This document shows positions 7,178 to 16,494 of a stretch of 64,000 bases of DNA, piece by piece. A program made the position numbers and the translations under genes. The notes beneath the pieces are model-generated. The model had not been told where the DNA came from and did no database searches. It saw nothing but the letters and a program-made list of their open reading frames with translations. Every line of letters starts with the position of its first letter. Positions within the stretch are counted from its first letter, which is position 1. The DNA comes from Taibaiella chishuiensis (GTDB lineage: Bacteria > Bacteroidota > Bacteroidia > Chitinophagales > Chitinophagaceae). The stretch lies in NCBI RefSeq assembly GCF_003014535.1, contig NZ_PYGD01000016.1, forward strand, positions 1-64,000. Direction: 5' to 3'.

Positions 7178-7832
7178 TCTCACGCGCTTCCCTGACCACT
7201 TTACCCATCCTTTTGCACTATTTATGCCCGGCATGAACATGACCGGGTAAAACTTGTTGTATGGTTTTGCCGGATCATGCTGCAGTGCACACCTACCTGT
7301 TCGTAACCTCCCGCTACGACCCACCTCTGATCAGGCGGAATTTCCTGAGAGGGATTAAAAATCGAGCCTGCGAATCTGTTCCTCTATTATTTATTCAAGG
7401 GAAATTAATAAGGAGGATTTAAGCGATCCAGGATAGATAAATAGACTACAATACCAAGTCCTGGCGGGCGAATGGGATCCTGCGAACTCATAGTTAGATT
7501 AACCGAATCGCTTTGTCGGGCACCATATGCCTTCCTGCCTGTTCGTATCGTCCCGCTGCGGCCCTGCCTTCCTTCATCCACTCCAGTTTTTTCGTTTTTT
7601 ACGTTGCGCGATAACGCGTCCCAAAACAAACATAAGCATACCAACACTTTTCATGTAACACAAAAACACAAAATGATTAACCCCCTCTTGAAATGCAGGC
7701 ACAGCAAGGCATACAGGTTACATAAATTAACCCTAGTTGACATTGTTTGGCAACTTTTCTCGCAGCGGAAAATTATTTTTGTCGACGACCAAATGGCTTT
7801 CAGCACGTTTTTTTGACTCTTAAAATAAGCAA
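7178..7832. other. 655-base intergenic region with an eroded repeat pair
   Basis: No believable gene lies here. A 27-base segment starting CCTGTTCGTAACCTCCCGCT (7296-7322) recurs with five changes at 7538-7564. Near the right end, TATTTTTG (7774-7781), with a TTTG at 7746-7749 (24 bases away, slightly long), may be the promoter of the 7833 gene. Confidence 0.55.
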
Positions 7833-8654
7833 ATGATGAACAAGATGAAGTACTCCGCACTCCTCCTTTTGGCAGCACTGGTAACCGGTGTAAGCGCCTT
7901 CGGACAAACCCGTTACACCGACCTGGAAATCGTCCAGGTAACCTCACCGGCCAACAATGCCGTTATTGCCAATGGCGACTCCGCCAGTATTACCATAAGG
8001 GTAAAGAATAATGGGAAAGACACCCTACGCATTGCCGTAGACACTTATTATGTGTACGGTTCTTTAATGGGTATCGCACAGAACGCACCCGTTGCGGGAT
8101 ACATCGCCCCGGGCGCCAATGCACAGGCCATGCCCCCCAACAGCCAGAGCGACTGGTCCTTCCAGTATACCACATCCGGCGGACAAGTATTGGCCAAGTT
8201 GCCCAACAACCGTACCGCAAACACCGACACCACGATGAACCTGTGTATCTCGATCATATCTAAAAACCAGCTGCCGGGTGGCGTGATCAATACCAACGGG
8301 AAATATTATAATGATACCCTACCGGCCAATAACACCAATAAGTGTGTCAGTATTACGTTTAAAGGTAAACCCAAGCCCAACAGCATAGACGACCTGAACA
8401 CCGAAAGAAATGCGCTGGCCCTGTTCCCTAACCCGGCAAACCGTTTCGTTACCCTGCGCACCGAAGCACAAACACGTAATGCGCGGGTACACGTAACCGA
8501 CATGACCGGAAGAGTGCTCTTGCAGCATACCTTCGACAAACCGGCCTCCGATGTATTACAACTCGACATCTCCAGCCTGGCTGCGGGTATATACATTGTA
8601 AACCTGCAGACCGACAAGAGCAACAAAACCGGGAAGCTCGTCGTCCGGCATTAA
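7833..8654 (+). CDS. T9SS-exported protein with CARDB-like domain
   Basis: This encodes a 273-aa secreted protein. The signal peptide (KYSALLLLAALVTGVSAFGQ) is followed by an Ig-like domain at about residues 30-185. A segment reading VTSPANNAVIANGDSASITIRVKNNGKDT is typical of adhesion-type CARDB or similar folds. The last 75 residues are a T9SS type A sorting domain: LALFPNPANRFVTL, then VTDMTGRVLLQ, ISSLAAGIYIV and a final KLVVRH. The sorting domain directs secretion across the outer membrane and anchoring. Three Met codons are clustered at the start (7833, 7836, 7845); the first is taken. A palindromic terminator follows. Confidence 0.82.
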   Translation: MMNKMKYSALLLLAALVTGVSAFGQTRYTDLEIVQVTSPANNAVIANGDSASITIRVKNNGKDTLRIAVDTYYVYGSLMGIAQNAPVAGYIAPGANAQAMPPNSQSDWSFQYTTSGGQVLAKLPNNRTANTDTTMNLCISIISKNQLPGGVINTNGKYYNDTLPANNTNKCVSITFKGKPKPNSIDDLNTERNALALFPNPANRFVTLRTEAQTRNARVHVTDMTGRVLLQHTFDKPASDVLQLDISSLAAGIYIVNLQTDKSNKTGKLVVRH

Positions 8655-8670
8655 TTCAAATACGCTTTTT

Positions 8671-8703
8671 CAAACGGACCTCTTAAGAGGTCCGTTTGTT
8701 TGA
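8671..8703 (+). terminator. Rho-independent terminator
   Basis: A perfect palindrome at 8671-8698 (CAAACGGACCTCTT / AAGAGGTCCGTTTG) is followed by TTTGATATT. It lies 17 bases after the T9SS gene stop. Confidence 0.8.
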
Positions 8704-8774
8704 TATTACATTACTGCCCGTAAATGCAAGGGCTTCAAAATCCGGACTGCCATAGGGTTGTCAGTGGGCGCTTG

Positions 8775-8782
8775 TAACTTTG
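8775..8782 (+). promoter_or_regulatory. -7 element of the GyrI-like/DUF1801 pair
   Basis: TAACTTTG is an exact TAnnTTTG match, 21 bases before the ATG at 8804. It supports that start over the in-frame ATG at 8780, which lies inside the element. Confidence 0.6.
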
Positions 8783-8803
8783 CCTCCTAAATACACAGCC
8801 CTT

Positions 8804-9265
8804 ATGAATACCATACAGTTACCCGCCTTTTCCATCATAGGCATCAGCGTACGTACCACCAACGAAAACAACCAGGCCGCACAGGATATCCCGGCCCTGT
8901 GGGAGCGTTTCTTTTCGGAAAACATTATGGAGCGCATACCCGGTCGCGAAAGCACCGACCTCTACTGTGTGTATACCGATTACGAAAAAGACCATACCCG
9001 TCCCTACACCACGGTACTGGGCTGCAGGGTAAGCGATGCCAGCCAGGTACCGGACGACATGCGTGCCGTAAGCTTCCCGGAGCGGGCCTATGTACAGTTC
9101 GGGGCCAAAGGCAACCTGAACGAAGGCGCCGTTATCGAAGCCTGGCAACACATCTGGCAAAGCCCCGTACCCCGCGCCTTTACCGCCGACTTTGAACATT
9201 ACGGGGAAAAAGCACATGTGCCTAAAGACGCAGAAGTGGATATCTTTATCGCTGTTAACGCCTGA
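8804..9265 (+). CDS. GyrI-like / effector-binding domain protein
   Basis: This encodes a 153-aa stand-alone SOUL/GyrI-like effector-binding protein, the ligand-sensing module that AraC- and MerR-type regulators carry fused to a DNA-binding domain. Hallmarks are FSIIGISVRTTNEN near the N-terminus, DIPALWERFF, LYCVYTDYE with a hydrophobic strand, the VPDDMRAVSFPERAYVQF segment, and IWQSPVPRA... DFEHYGE. The C-terminal VDIFIAVNA strand is typical. No helix-turn-helix is present, so it is probably a scavenger or sensor of small molecules. The start at 8804 is favoured by the -7 box. The next gene begins 5 bases after its stop, so the two are probably co-transcribed. Confidence 0.75.
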   Translation: MNTIQLPAFSIIGISVRTTNENNQAAQDIPALWERFFSENIMERIPGRESTDLYCVYTDYEKDHTRPYTTVLGCRVSDASQVPDDMRAVSFPERAYVQFGAKGNLNEGAVIEAWQHIWQSPVPRAFTADFEHYGEKAHVPKDAEVDIFIAVNA

Positions 9266-9270
9266 AGCCT

Positions 9271-9618
9271 ATGTTAAGTCCTGCCGACCGCTATTTCCAG
9301 AACAAGGAAGAACCCATTAAGAGTTGCCTGCTTTTTATGCGGCAATATATCCTGAAATATGACGGGCACCTTACCGAAGCCTGGAAGTACGGTATGCCTT
9401 TCTTTTGTTATGGCAAAAAGATGTGTTGTTACCTGTGGGTACATAAAAAGCTGGGCCAGCCTTACCTCGGTATTGTAGAGGGCGGGCGCATCGATCATCC
9501 GCTGTTGCTGCAGGAAGCACGCAGCCGGATGAAGATCCTGTTGCTCGACCCGGATGCCGACCTGCCTTTGGATACCATTCATGAAGTACTGGATGCTATG
9601 CTTGGCTTCTACCGGTAA
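9271..9618 (+). CDS. DUF1801-family protein
   Basis: This encodes a 115-aa small cytoplasmic protein of the DUF1801 (YdhG-like) fold. Hallmarks are an N-terminal helix (ILKYDGHLTEAWKYGMPFFCY), then GKKMCCYLWVHKK and YLGIVEGGRI strands, and a final amphipathic helix. Members of this family are about 110-140 aa and of unknown biochemical function, often next to effector-binding proteins as here. It follows the GyrI-like gene by 5 bases and is presumably translated from the same mRNA. Confidence 0.75.
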   Translation: MLSPADRYFQNKEEPIKSCLLFMRQYILKYDGHLTEAWKYGMPFFCYGKKMCCYLWVHKKLGQPYLGIVEGGRIDHPLLLQEARSRMKILLLDPDADLPLDTIHEVLDAMLGFYR

Positions 9619-9640
9619 CCACGGTTTATACGGGATCCGT

Positions 9641-9648
9641 TATCTTTG
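9641..9648 (+). promoter_or_regulatory. -7 element of the zinc-ribbon/CFI-box gene
   Basis: TATCTTTG is an exact TAnnTTTG match lying 16 bases before the ATG at 9665. It suggests a very short leader. Confidence 0.55.
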
Positions 9649-9664
9649 AAACAAAGCCGTACCT

Positions 9665-10465
9665 ATGCAAGCAGGAATCGAATTGCGTTGTCCGAAGTGT
9701 TATTCCGCGAAAGTTATTGTAGACAAACAAGGCGCTGCGCCTTCTGTAGCCGACCACATCAGTATGCTGGAAGGCACGGTAGATCATACTTCCGTCCGGT
9801 TGCGCTGCCAGCAATGCGGCGCCTCCTTTGCACCGGCGGAGGCCCGGATGGCACAGGATACCGATGCCGCGACGGCGACCCCGGCAACGGGCAATGGGAA
9901 CAACCCGCAGGAGCAGCATATTCGTGCGCTGTACCGCGACCAGGGCGCACTACCCACTATTAAGTACCTCCGCGATACGTATGGCTGGAGCCTGAAAGCC
10001 GCCAAAGATTACCTGGACCGGTTGTTGTATTCAGAAACGGCGGCGACCGGTACGGCAGCCGCAACAGAGGAGAACAAGATCCTGCAACTGGTACAACAGG
10101 GCGGCAAATTAAGCGCCATAAAATACTGCAAGGATACCTATAACATGGGCCTTAAGGAAGCGAAAGACTACGTAGAAGGCCTGATGACCGCGAGGGGTAT
10201 ATCGCCTGCCGCAAGTAGTAAAACAGGCTGTTTTGTAGCCACCGCCTGTTATGGCGACTACGATGCACCGGAGGTCAGGGTATTGCGCCAATACCGCGAC
10301 CAGGTGCTGCATCGCAGCAGGACCGGCCGTTTAGGCATACGTTTGTACTACAGCATTTCACCGCCACTGGCGGCGCGCATCGGCAGGTCGCCACGCTTAA
10401 AGGCTTTTATACGCCGCTACCTGCTTGGGCCCTGCGTACGGCGCATTGCCCGTAAAGATTATTGA
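9665..10465 (+). CDS. Zinc-ribbon, L7/L12-like repeat and CFI-box protein
   Basis: This encodes a 266-aa protein with a mosaic layout. Residues 8-60 form a zinc ribbon with two Cys-x2-Cys knuckles (LRCPKCYSAK and LRCQQCGASF). Residues 80-125 and 138-180 are two repeats (IKYLRDTYGWSLKAAKDYLD and IKYCKDTYNMGLKEAKDYVE) resembling the helical part of ribosomal protein L7/L12's C-terminal domain. Residues 192-266 start with CFVATACYGDYDAPEV and continue as a 'CFI-box' C-terminal domain: an RQYRD helix, then a hydrophobic and basic tail. The CFI-box is a recurrent uncharacterised tail in bacteria. Functions could include zinc-dependent scaffolding; none is established. Confidence 0.75.
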   Translation: MQAGIELRCPKCYSAKVIVDKQGAAPSVADHISMLEGTVDHTSVRLRCQQCGASFAPAEARMAQDTDAATATPATGNGNNPQEQHIRALYRDQGALPTIKYLRDTYGWSLKAAKDYLDRLLYSETAATGTAAATEENKILQLVQQGGKLSAIKYCKDTYNMGLKEAKDYVEGLMTARGISPAASSKTGCFVATACYGDYDAPEVRVLRQYRDQVLHRSRTGRLGIRLYYSISPPLAARIGRSPRLKAFIRRYLLGPCVRRIARKDY

Positions 10466-10471
10466 CAAAGC

Positions 10472-10506
10472 AAAAGCCACAGGCGGTTATCCGTCTGTGG
10501 CTTTTT
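10472..10506. terminator. Bidirectional terminator
   Basis: AAAAGCCACAG and CTGTGGCTTTT form an 11-bp stem flanked by A- and T-runs. It is shared by the CFI-box gene (plus strand) and the convergent osmC-like gene (minus strand). Confidence 0.85.
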
Positions 10507-10519
10507 ACAATCACAAGGC

Positions 10520-10933
10520 CTAGGCGATCAGCGTAGCATCTACACTGATGGCGGTATTCAGCAATTTGGATATCGGGCAGTTCTTTTCTGCATGAGCTAC
10601 CAGCTCATCGAATTTTTCCTGCGGGATGCCGGGCACTTTAGCGGTTAAAGTAAGCCGCGAAGCCACGATAGCACCTTCCTGGAAGTCGATCTCGCATTTG
10701 GTGTTCAGCTCTTCGGCTTTAAAACCGGCGCCATCGATATTGAAGGTGAGCTGCATGGTAAAGCAACCCGAATGGGCCGCTGCTACCAGTTCCTCGGGAT
10801 TGGTACCGATACCGTCTTCAAAACGGGTCTTGAAGGAATACTGTGTTTTATCCAATACATTACTCTGCGTGGTCAGATGACCGGAGCCTTCTTTGCCCGA
10901 TCCGTTCCATACTGCGGTTGCGTTACGTTTCAT
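10520..10933 (-). CDS. OsmC/Ohr-family peroxiredoxin
   Basis: This encodes a 137-aa OsmC-family thiol peroxidase. The protein begins [18 protein letters not shown], a segment diagnostic for the OsmC subgroup. It has the two redox Cys in the expected contexts: [11 protein letters not shown] (peroxidatic) and [10 protein letters not shown] (resolving). The catalytic Arg is probably in [14 protein letters not shown]. It reduces organic and inorganic peroxides in the cytoplasm. Length and motifs are normal. It stands alone and converges on the CFI-box gene with a shared terminator. Confidence 0.92.
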   Translation of the reverse strand: MKRNATAVWNGSGKEGSGHLTTQSNVLDKTQYSFKTRFEDGIGTNPEELVAAAHSGCFTMQLTFNIDGAGFKAEELNTKCEIDFQEGAIVASRLTLTAKVPGIPQEKFDELVAHAEKNCPISKLLNTAISVDATLIA

Positions 10934-11243
10934 AGTTTAAAAATGGATTAAAAATGATGAATAGCCCCCAGGGGGCGTTTTACCCGTGTGTTGATTAACA
11001 GGCAGGCGCATTTTTTGTTGCATTCGGGCAAAAGCTAACCCGCATATTGCCCGGACAACACCCTAAGGTAAGACATTCTACAGGGGATAGACTGGCCAAC
11101 GCATTAAATAATTAATAAGCGTATAATCAGGCCGAAGCCGCAATAAAATTTGCGCAGGGTAACTCATTCATTATTTTTTTCCGGTAAATAAATCTGGTGT
11201 TCAATTGATTTCGTAGATAGTAATAAACCAATACAGTTTTACT
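10934..11243. other. Divergent promoter region
   Basis: About 310 bases lie between the divergent osmC-like and DUF4394 genes. A small CCCCCAGGGGG palindrome is at 10967-10977. No RNA gene or coding signal was seen. Both promoters presumably lie here, but neither shows a full consensus. Confidence 0.5.
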
Positions 11244-14200
11244 ATGAAGAAACTCCACACACCTTTTAAAATCCGGACGGAACAACTACTGCGCTCATTG
11301 CTTGCCGGCAGTTTGTTGCTCGCTGCCGCCGCCCCGCTGTCTGCCCAGCAAATTTTTGCGCTCAGCAACGGCAACCTGGTATCCTTCAGCGCGGCCGTAC
11401 CGCTGCTTACCAGCGCGGCCCTGCCCATTACCGGCATCACACCCGGACAGGTCATTTCCGGTATGGATTTCAGACCCGCTACCGGCCAGCTCTACATCCT
11501 CGGGTATAACAGCATTAACGGGCAGGCACGTTTATACACCGTCAATACCGGTACAGCCGTAGCTACGCCCATAGGGGCTGCCGCTGTTACCCTGGCTACC
11601 GGCATGAGTAAACTCAGCTTTGATTTTAACCCTACGGTAGACCGCATAAGGGTAACATCGGCCAATGGCAATAACTACCGTTTGCACCCGGTAACCGGTG
11701 CTATAGCGGCTACAGATGGCAACCTGGCTTACCTGGCCGGCGATATCCATGCAGGCACTACACCATCTGTAAGCGCAGGCGCCTATACCAATAGCTATAT
11801 TGCCGCCACCAGCACCACGCTGTATAATTTCGACGACAACCTCAATATCCTTACCCGCCAGGATCCGCCCAATGCCGGTTCGCTCAATACCGTGGGCCCC
11901 TCCGGACTGCAGATCACGACGGGCTCGCGCACCGACCTGGATATTTATTTTGATCCGGTAACGAGTACCAATACGGCATTTTTTACCGCCAACCCTACCC
12001 TCTCCCTTACCGATAACCTGTACACCATCAACCTGGCAACAGGCGCAGCCAGCCTTGTAGGCGCGATCGGCCTGCCCGGCATTACGCCGATAGACGACAT
12101 TGCTATCGCCATAGACCGTACGGTACCGCCCGCAATCGCCGGCCGGATCGTATATGGACTGACCAGCAATGCCTATCTCATCAGCTTCGACAGCGATGCC
12201 CCGGGCACCATACGCAGTCATGCCGCTATAACCGGTATTACCGCAGGCCAGGCGCTGGCAGGGCTCGATGTGCGCCCGCTTACCGGACAACTGTACGCCA
12301 TGGGGTATAACGCTACTACCGGCGAAAGCCAGCTGTATACCATCAACCCGGCTACAGCAGCAGCTACGGTTATTAATACAACACCGGTATCGTTGGCAAC
12401 CGGCCTTACCCAGATCAGCTTCGATTTTAACCCTACGGTAGATCGTATCCGGGTTACGGCAGCCAATGGCAACAACTACCGCCTGCACCCGCTTACCGGT
12501 GCGATAGCCGCTACCGACCTGGCACTGGCTTATGCAGCGGGCGATATACATGCCGGCGCAACACCGGCCATAGCCGCAGGCGCTTACACCAATAGCTATA
12601 TCGGCACCACGGCCACCCAGCTTTATAACTATGATATTACCCAGAACAGTATTACCCTGCAGGATCCGCCCAATAACGGCACACTCAACACCAAAGGGGC
12701 ATCGGGCATCAGCGTTAACCCTGCCGACCCTTCTGTGGATATGGATATTTACTTTAACAGCAGCACCGGTACGAACCAGGCTTTGCTGGCTGCCAATACC
12801 GGCAGCTCTGCTTTCGACTTTCTTTATAATGTCAACCTCAGCACAGGTGCAGCCACAGCGATAGGCCGTATCGGCTTTGGCACGGCCCTTACCGATATAG
12901 CCGTACAGATCGACAACAGCCTGCCTGCGATCATCGGGCAGCTTACCTATGCCGTTACGGCCACACAGAACATCATTACCTTCGATAACAGTAACCCGGG
13001 GGTAATCCGTTCACAGGCCGCAATTACAGGTATTGCAACCGGCCAGGTAATAGCCGGTATGGATATGCGCCCGGCCACAGGCGAGTTATACCTTATGGGT
13101 TATGATAACGTTACGGGCAACAGCCAATTGTATACCCTTAATGCCGTTACGGGCATAGCCACGGCCGTAGCGCCCGCTATTACCCTGGCCGCCGGCATGG
13201 GCAATATCGGCTTCGACTTTAACCCGACTGTAGACCGCATACGGGTTATCGGTTCCAATAATGCGAGTTACCGGCTTATACCGACTACCGGCTTGCTTGC
13301 CGCTACCGATGTCAACCTGGCTTATGCTGCAGGCGATCCCAATGCCGGTACCACGCCCAATGTAAGCACCTGCGCTTATACCAACAGCTTTAACGGCGCT
13401 ACCACCACTACCCTTTACGATTACGATCATAGCCTGAATATATTCGCGATACAAAACCCGCCCAATAACGGTACGCTCAATACGCTGGGCGCTTCCGGCA
13501 TTATCCAGAACCTTGCCGATCCGACTACCGATCTCGATATTTATTACAGCCCCACATTACTCAGCAACACTGCCTATTTTGTTGCCAACACGGCTACCAA
13601 CGACCGCCTGTATTCCGTAAACCTCGCTTCAGGAGCCGCTACCGACCTGGGGCTGATCGGTAATGGCATCGCGATCAGGGATATCGCCGTACATATCGAA
13701 GGAGCCCCGCTTCCTTTAACCCTGACCAGCTTCCGGGTAAACAGTGCCCCCTGTTCTGCCCAACTAAGCTGGACCACTACCGACGAAAAAAATGTAGCTC
13801 ATTTCCAGGTGGAACGTAAAGGCGAACAAGGCGGCTTCGAGGCTATCGGCACAGTTGCCGCAAGCAATACAACCGGTCAGCAGGCCTATACCTACACCGA
13901 CAAAGACCTGCAGGAAGGTAAGTTCCTCTATCGTTTAAAGATACAGGATGCCGATGGCGGGTACCACTACAGCAATACCGAAGCCCGGCAGATCAGTTGC
14001 GGCAACAGCAAGATAAACCTCTACCCCAACCCGGCCCGCGATTATATCCGTATCTCCCTTGCCGGTGTGAGCGGCACCGCCTGCAGCATCCGGATCGTGG
14101 ATGTAACCGGCAGAACGGCATATCTTAAATCCGCAACGGGCGCCCAAACGCTTACGATACCCATAAGCCAGCTGGTTAGCGGTTTATATACCGTTATGGT

Positions 14201-14249
14201 CAGTGACGGCAATCATATGGAAATATTACGCTTTGAAAAGATAGATTAA
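11244..14249 (+). CDS. Triple DUF4394 secreted protein with T9SS domain
   Basis: This encodes a 1001-aa secreted protein. After a signal peptide ending LSAQQ (about residue 35), three consecutive DUF4394 modules of about 250 residues follow (roughly 36-293, 295-556 and 558-818). Each contains G(I/M)DxRPxTGxLY(x)xGY, FDFNPTVDRIRV, NGNNYRL and DPPNxGxLNT landmarks. Each looks like a beta-propeller-like array. A fibronectin-like/T9SS linker domain (LTLTSFRVNSAPCSAQLSWTT, residues 820-915) and a type A sorting domain (INLYPNPARDYIRI to the end) complete it. Function is unknown, probably extracellular. A strong terminator follows. Confidence 0.88.
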   Translation: MKKLHTPFKIRTEQLLRSLLAGSLLLAAAAPLSAQQIFALSNGNLVSFSAAVPLLTSAALPITGITPGQVISGMDFRPATGQLYILGYNSINGQARLYTVNTGTAVATPIGAAAVTLATGMSKLSFDFNPTVDRIRVTSANGNNYRLHPVTGAIAATDGNLAYLAGDIHAGTTPSVSAGAYTNSYIAATSTTLYNFDDNLNILTRQDPPNAGSLNTVGPSGLQITTGSRTDLDIYFDPVTSTNTAFFTANPTLSLTDNLYTINLATGAASLVGAIGLPGITPIDDIAIAIDRTVPPAIAGRIVYGLTSNAYLISFDSDAPGTIRSHAAITGITAGQALAGLDVRPLTGQLYAMGYNATTGESQLYTINPATAAATVINTTPVSLATGLTQISFDFNPTVDRIRVTAANGNNYRLHPLTGAIAATDLALAYAAGDIHAGATPAIAAGAYTNSYIGTTATQLYNYDITQNSITLQDPPNNGTLNTKGASGISVNPADPSVDMDIYFNSSTGTNQALLAANTGSSAFDFLYNVNLSTGAATAIGRIGFGTALTDIAVQIDNSLPAIIGQLTYAVTATQNIITFDNSNPGVIRSQAAITGIATGQVIAGMDMRPATGELYLMGYDNVTGNSQLYTLNAVTGIATAVAPAITLAAGMGNIGFDFNPTVDRIRVIGSNNASYRLIPTTGLLAATDVNLAYAAGDPNAGTTPNVSTCAYTNSFNGATTTTLYDYDHSLNIFAIQNPPNNGTLNTLGASGIIQNLADPTTDLDIYYSPTLLSNTAYFVANTATNDRLYSVNLASGAATDLGLIGNGIAIRDIAVHIEGAPLPLTLTSFRVNSAPCSAQLSWTTTDEKNVAHFQVERKGEQGGFEAIGTVAASNTTGQQAYTYTDKDLQEGKFLYRLKIQDADGGYHYSNTEARQISCGNSKINLYPNPARDYIRISLAGVSGTACSIRIVDVTGRTAYLKSATGAQTLTIPISQLVSGLYTVMVSDGNHMEILRFEKID

Positions 14250-14268
14250 AAGTTCGCGGCATTACTAC

Positions 14269-14301
14269 AGCCGGTCCTGCCCTTGCAGGACCGGCTTTTT
14301 T
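14269..14301 (+). terminator. Rho-independent terminator
   Basis: AGCCGGTCCTGC and GCAGGACCGGCT form a perfect 12-bp stem around the loop CCTT, followed by a TTTTT run. It lies 20 bases after the DUF4394 gene. Confidence 0.92.
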
Positions 14302-14416
14302 GTGAGCGCCTGCTGCCTTTTTATACGGCATAAACAAAATTTATAATTCCATACCAGGTAAAAAATTTTGCTTGAATCAATATTGCCTAACTTTACCGGA
14401 TTTTTCTATATCCACG

Positions 14417-16210
14417 ATGAAACTACTCTTACAATACCTCAGCCGCCACAAAGGCCTGATCTTCCTGGCGCTGATCCTGGCGGCAATCAACCAGGTCTTT
14501 TCGCTGCTTAACCCCTACATCCTCGGTAACCTCCTGATCGACCCCTATGCCAATAAAGCCGCGCACTTCCGCGATTCGGGCCTCGGCAATGAGTTCTTCA
14601 GGGGTGTTGTGATCGGTTTGCTGCTGATTATCGGCGCAGCCATGGTATCGCGTATCGCCAAGGCATTCCAGGACTACGTCGTGAACGTAGTGATCCAAAA
14701 ATTTGGCGCGGCACTGTATACCGACGGCCTGAAACATGCCCTGCGCCTGCCTTTCCAGGACTTCGAAGACCAGCGCAGTGGCGAGACCTTATCGGTGCTG
14801 CAGAAAGTACGCGCCGATTGTGAAAAATTTATTACCAATTTCGTAAACGTCCTCTTTGCAACCCTGGTGGGCATCGTATTCGTAATGATCGTGGCCTTTA
14901 AGCTAAGCCCTATGCTGCCCCTGATCTACCTGGCCGGATCGGTAACCCTGGCGCTGCTGACCAGCGTGCTGAGCCGCAAGATCAAAGTGATCCAGAAAAA
15001 TATTGTAAAGGAAACCACCGCGCTGGCCGGTTCCACTACCGAGTCGCTGCGTAATATAGAACTGGTAAAGAGCCTGGGGCTTACCCACCAGGAGATACAG
15101 CGGCTCAACACCACGACCATGAAGATCCTGAAGCTGGAACTGCGCAAGGTAAAAAGCATCCGCTCTGTTAGCTTTGTACAGGGCACCTTCGTTAACTTCC
15201 TCCAGCAATGTATCATGTTCGCGCTCATCTATTTTGTCTTCCACGATAAAATTACCGTGGGCCAGATGATGATGATGCAGTTCTATTCCTTCTTTATTTT
15301 CGGACCGCTGCAGGAGCTGGGCAATATCATTCTTTCTTACCGCGAGGCAGAAGCTTCTTTAAACAACCTGCAGGACCTGCTGGCCAGGCCGGTGGAGTAC
15401 CAGCCCGCCCATCCCGTAAAAGCAGGCGCGATCAATCACCTGCAATTCGAACAGGTAAGCTTCCAGCACCAATCAGCTACCCGTCCTGCACTGGAGCAGA
15501 TCTCCTTTGATGTAAAGCTGGGCGAAACCATCGCATTCGTAGGCCCTTCGGGCTCGGGTAAAACGACCCTGGTCAAACTGCTGGTCGGTCTTTATCATCC
15601 CAGCGAAGGCAAGGTAAAATATAACGGCCACAGTGGCGAAACGATAGACCTCGACGAACTCCGGCACCAGATCGGCTTTGTAACCCAGGACACGCAACTG
15701 TTTTCGGGCACCATCAAAGAGAACCTGCTGTTCGTAAACCCGCAGGCTACCGACGACATGATTATGGATGTACTGCATAAGGCGGCAGGCCAGAACCTGC
15801 TGGCGCGTGCGGAACACGGCATCGATACCATGATCGGCGAAGGCGGTTTGAAACTCTCGGGCGGCGAACGCCAGCGCCTTTCCATCGCGCGTTCGCTATT
15901 GCGCCAGCCCCAACTCATGATCTTCGACGAAGCTACGTCGGCGCTCGACTCCATAACGGAAGAAGGCATCTCGGCTACGATACGCCAGATTACCAGTCAA
16001 CGCCAGCACATCACGGTAATGATCGCCCACAGGCTGTCTACCATCATGTATGCCGACCGCATTTACGTATTGGAAAAAGGCCGGATCATCGAGACCGGGA
16101 ACCACAATGAACTGCTTGCGGAGAAAGGCCTGTATTATGCCATGTGGCGCCAGCAGATCGGCGAACGTAAAGATGACGCCGCCGTACCCGCAGAGCTGCA
16201 AAAGGCATAA
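14417..16210 (+). CDS. ABC transporter, fused permease and ATPase
   Basis: This encodes a 597-aa ABC half-transporter of the exporter type. The start at ATG 14417 (MKLLLQYLSRHKGLI) is preferred over an in-frame ATG 45 bases upstream because it directly precedes the first membrane helix. Residues 1-310 form the six-helix permease domain. Residues 340-580 form the ATPase, with Walker A GPSGSGKTTLVKLL, Q-loop FVTQDTQLFSG, signature LSGGERQRLSIARSLL, Walker B LMIFDEATSALDS and the switch His in MIAHRLSTI. It would work as a homodimer in the inner membrane, exporting lipids, peptides or drugs; the substrate cannot be deduced. Confidence 0.92.
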   Translation: MKLLLQYLSRHKGLIFLALILAAINQVFSLLNPYILGNLLIDPYANKAAHFRDSGLGNEFFRGVVIGLLLIIGAAMVSRIAKAFQDYVVNVVIQKFGAALYTDGLKHALRLPFQDFEDQRSGETLSVLQKVRADCEKFITNFVNVLFATLVGIVFVMIVAFKLSPMLPLIYLAGSVTLALLTSVLSRKIKVIQKNIVKETTALAGSTTESLRNIELVKSLGLTHQEIQRLNTTTMKILKLELRKVKSIRSVSFVQGTFVNFLQQCIMFALIYFVFHDKITVGQMMMMQFYSFFIFGPLQELGNIILSYREAEASLNNLQDLLARPVEYQPAHPVKAGAINHLQFEQVSFQHQSATRPALEQISFDVKLGETIAFVGPSGSGKTTLVKLLVGLYHPSEGKVKYNGHSGETIDLDELRHQIGFVTQDTQLFSGTIKENLLFVNPQATDDMIMDVLHKAAGQNLLARAEHGIDTMIGEGGLKLSGGERQRLSIARSLLRQPQLMIFDEATSALDSITEEGISATIRQITSQRQHITVMIAHRLSTIMYADRIYVLEKGRIIETGNHNELLAEKGLYYAMWRQQIGERKDDAAVPAELQKA

Positions 16211-16241
16211 ACCCCGGTCATTTGATCCATGGTATAAACGT

Positions 16242-16275
16242 ATAAAGTCCGGCCTGTGCCGGACTTTATTTATGC
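16242..16275 (+). terminator. Rho-independent terminator
   Basis: ATAAAGTCCGGC and GCCGGACTTTAT form a 12-bp stem with the tetraloop CTGT. It lies about 30 bases after the ABC transporter stop codon; the T-run is short. Confidence 0.8.
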
Positions 16276-16494
16276 GTAAGTATGCCTTTTACAGGCTTAA
16301 TAAAGGATCGATATAAAACGTAGCAGGTTGTTGCCCGGCAAGCATTTTAAAACACGCAGCAGGCAGCAGGCAAATAAAAAAGCGGTCCGGGAAACTTCCG
16401 CGACGCGCTTCAATTCAATACCCGTCCAGCCCTTGCCAGGCATGGGTTACCGGTATGCGACCAAAATAATAAATAGCTAAAAGGGATTCCTGTT

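Noticed and set aside
11532-12551. Long minus-strand frame inside the DUF4394 gene
   Set aside because: It arises from the periodic composition of the repeated modules; the plus strand has the signal peptide and T9SS domain.
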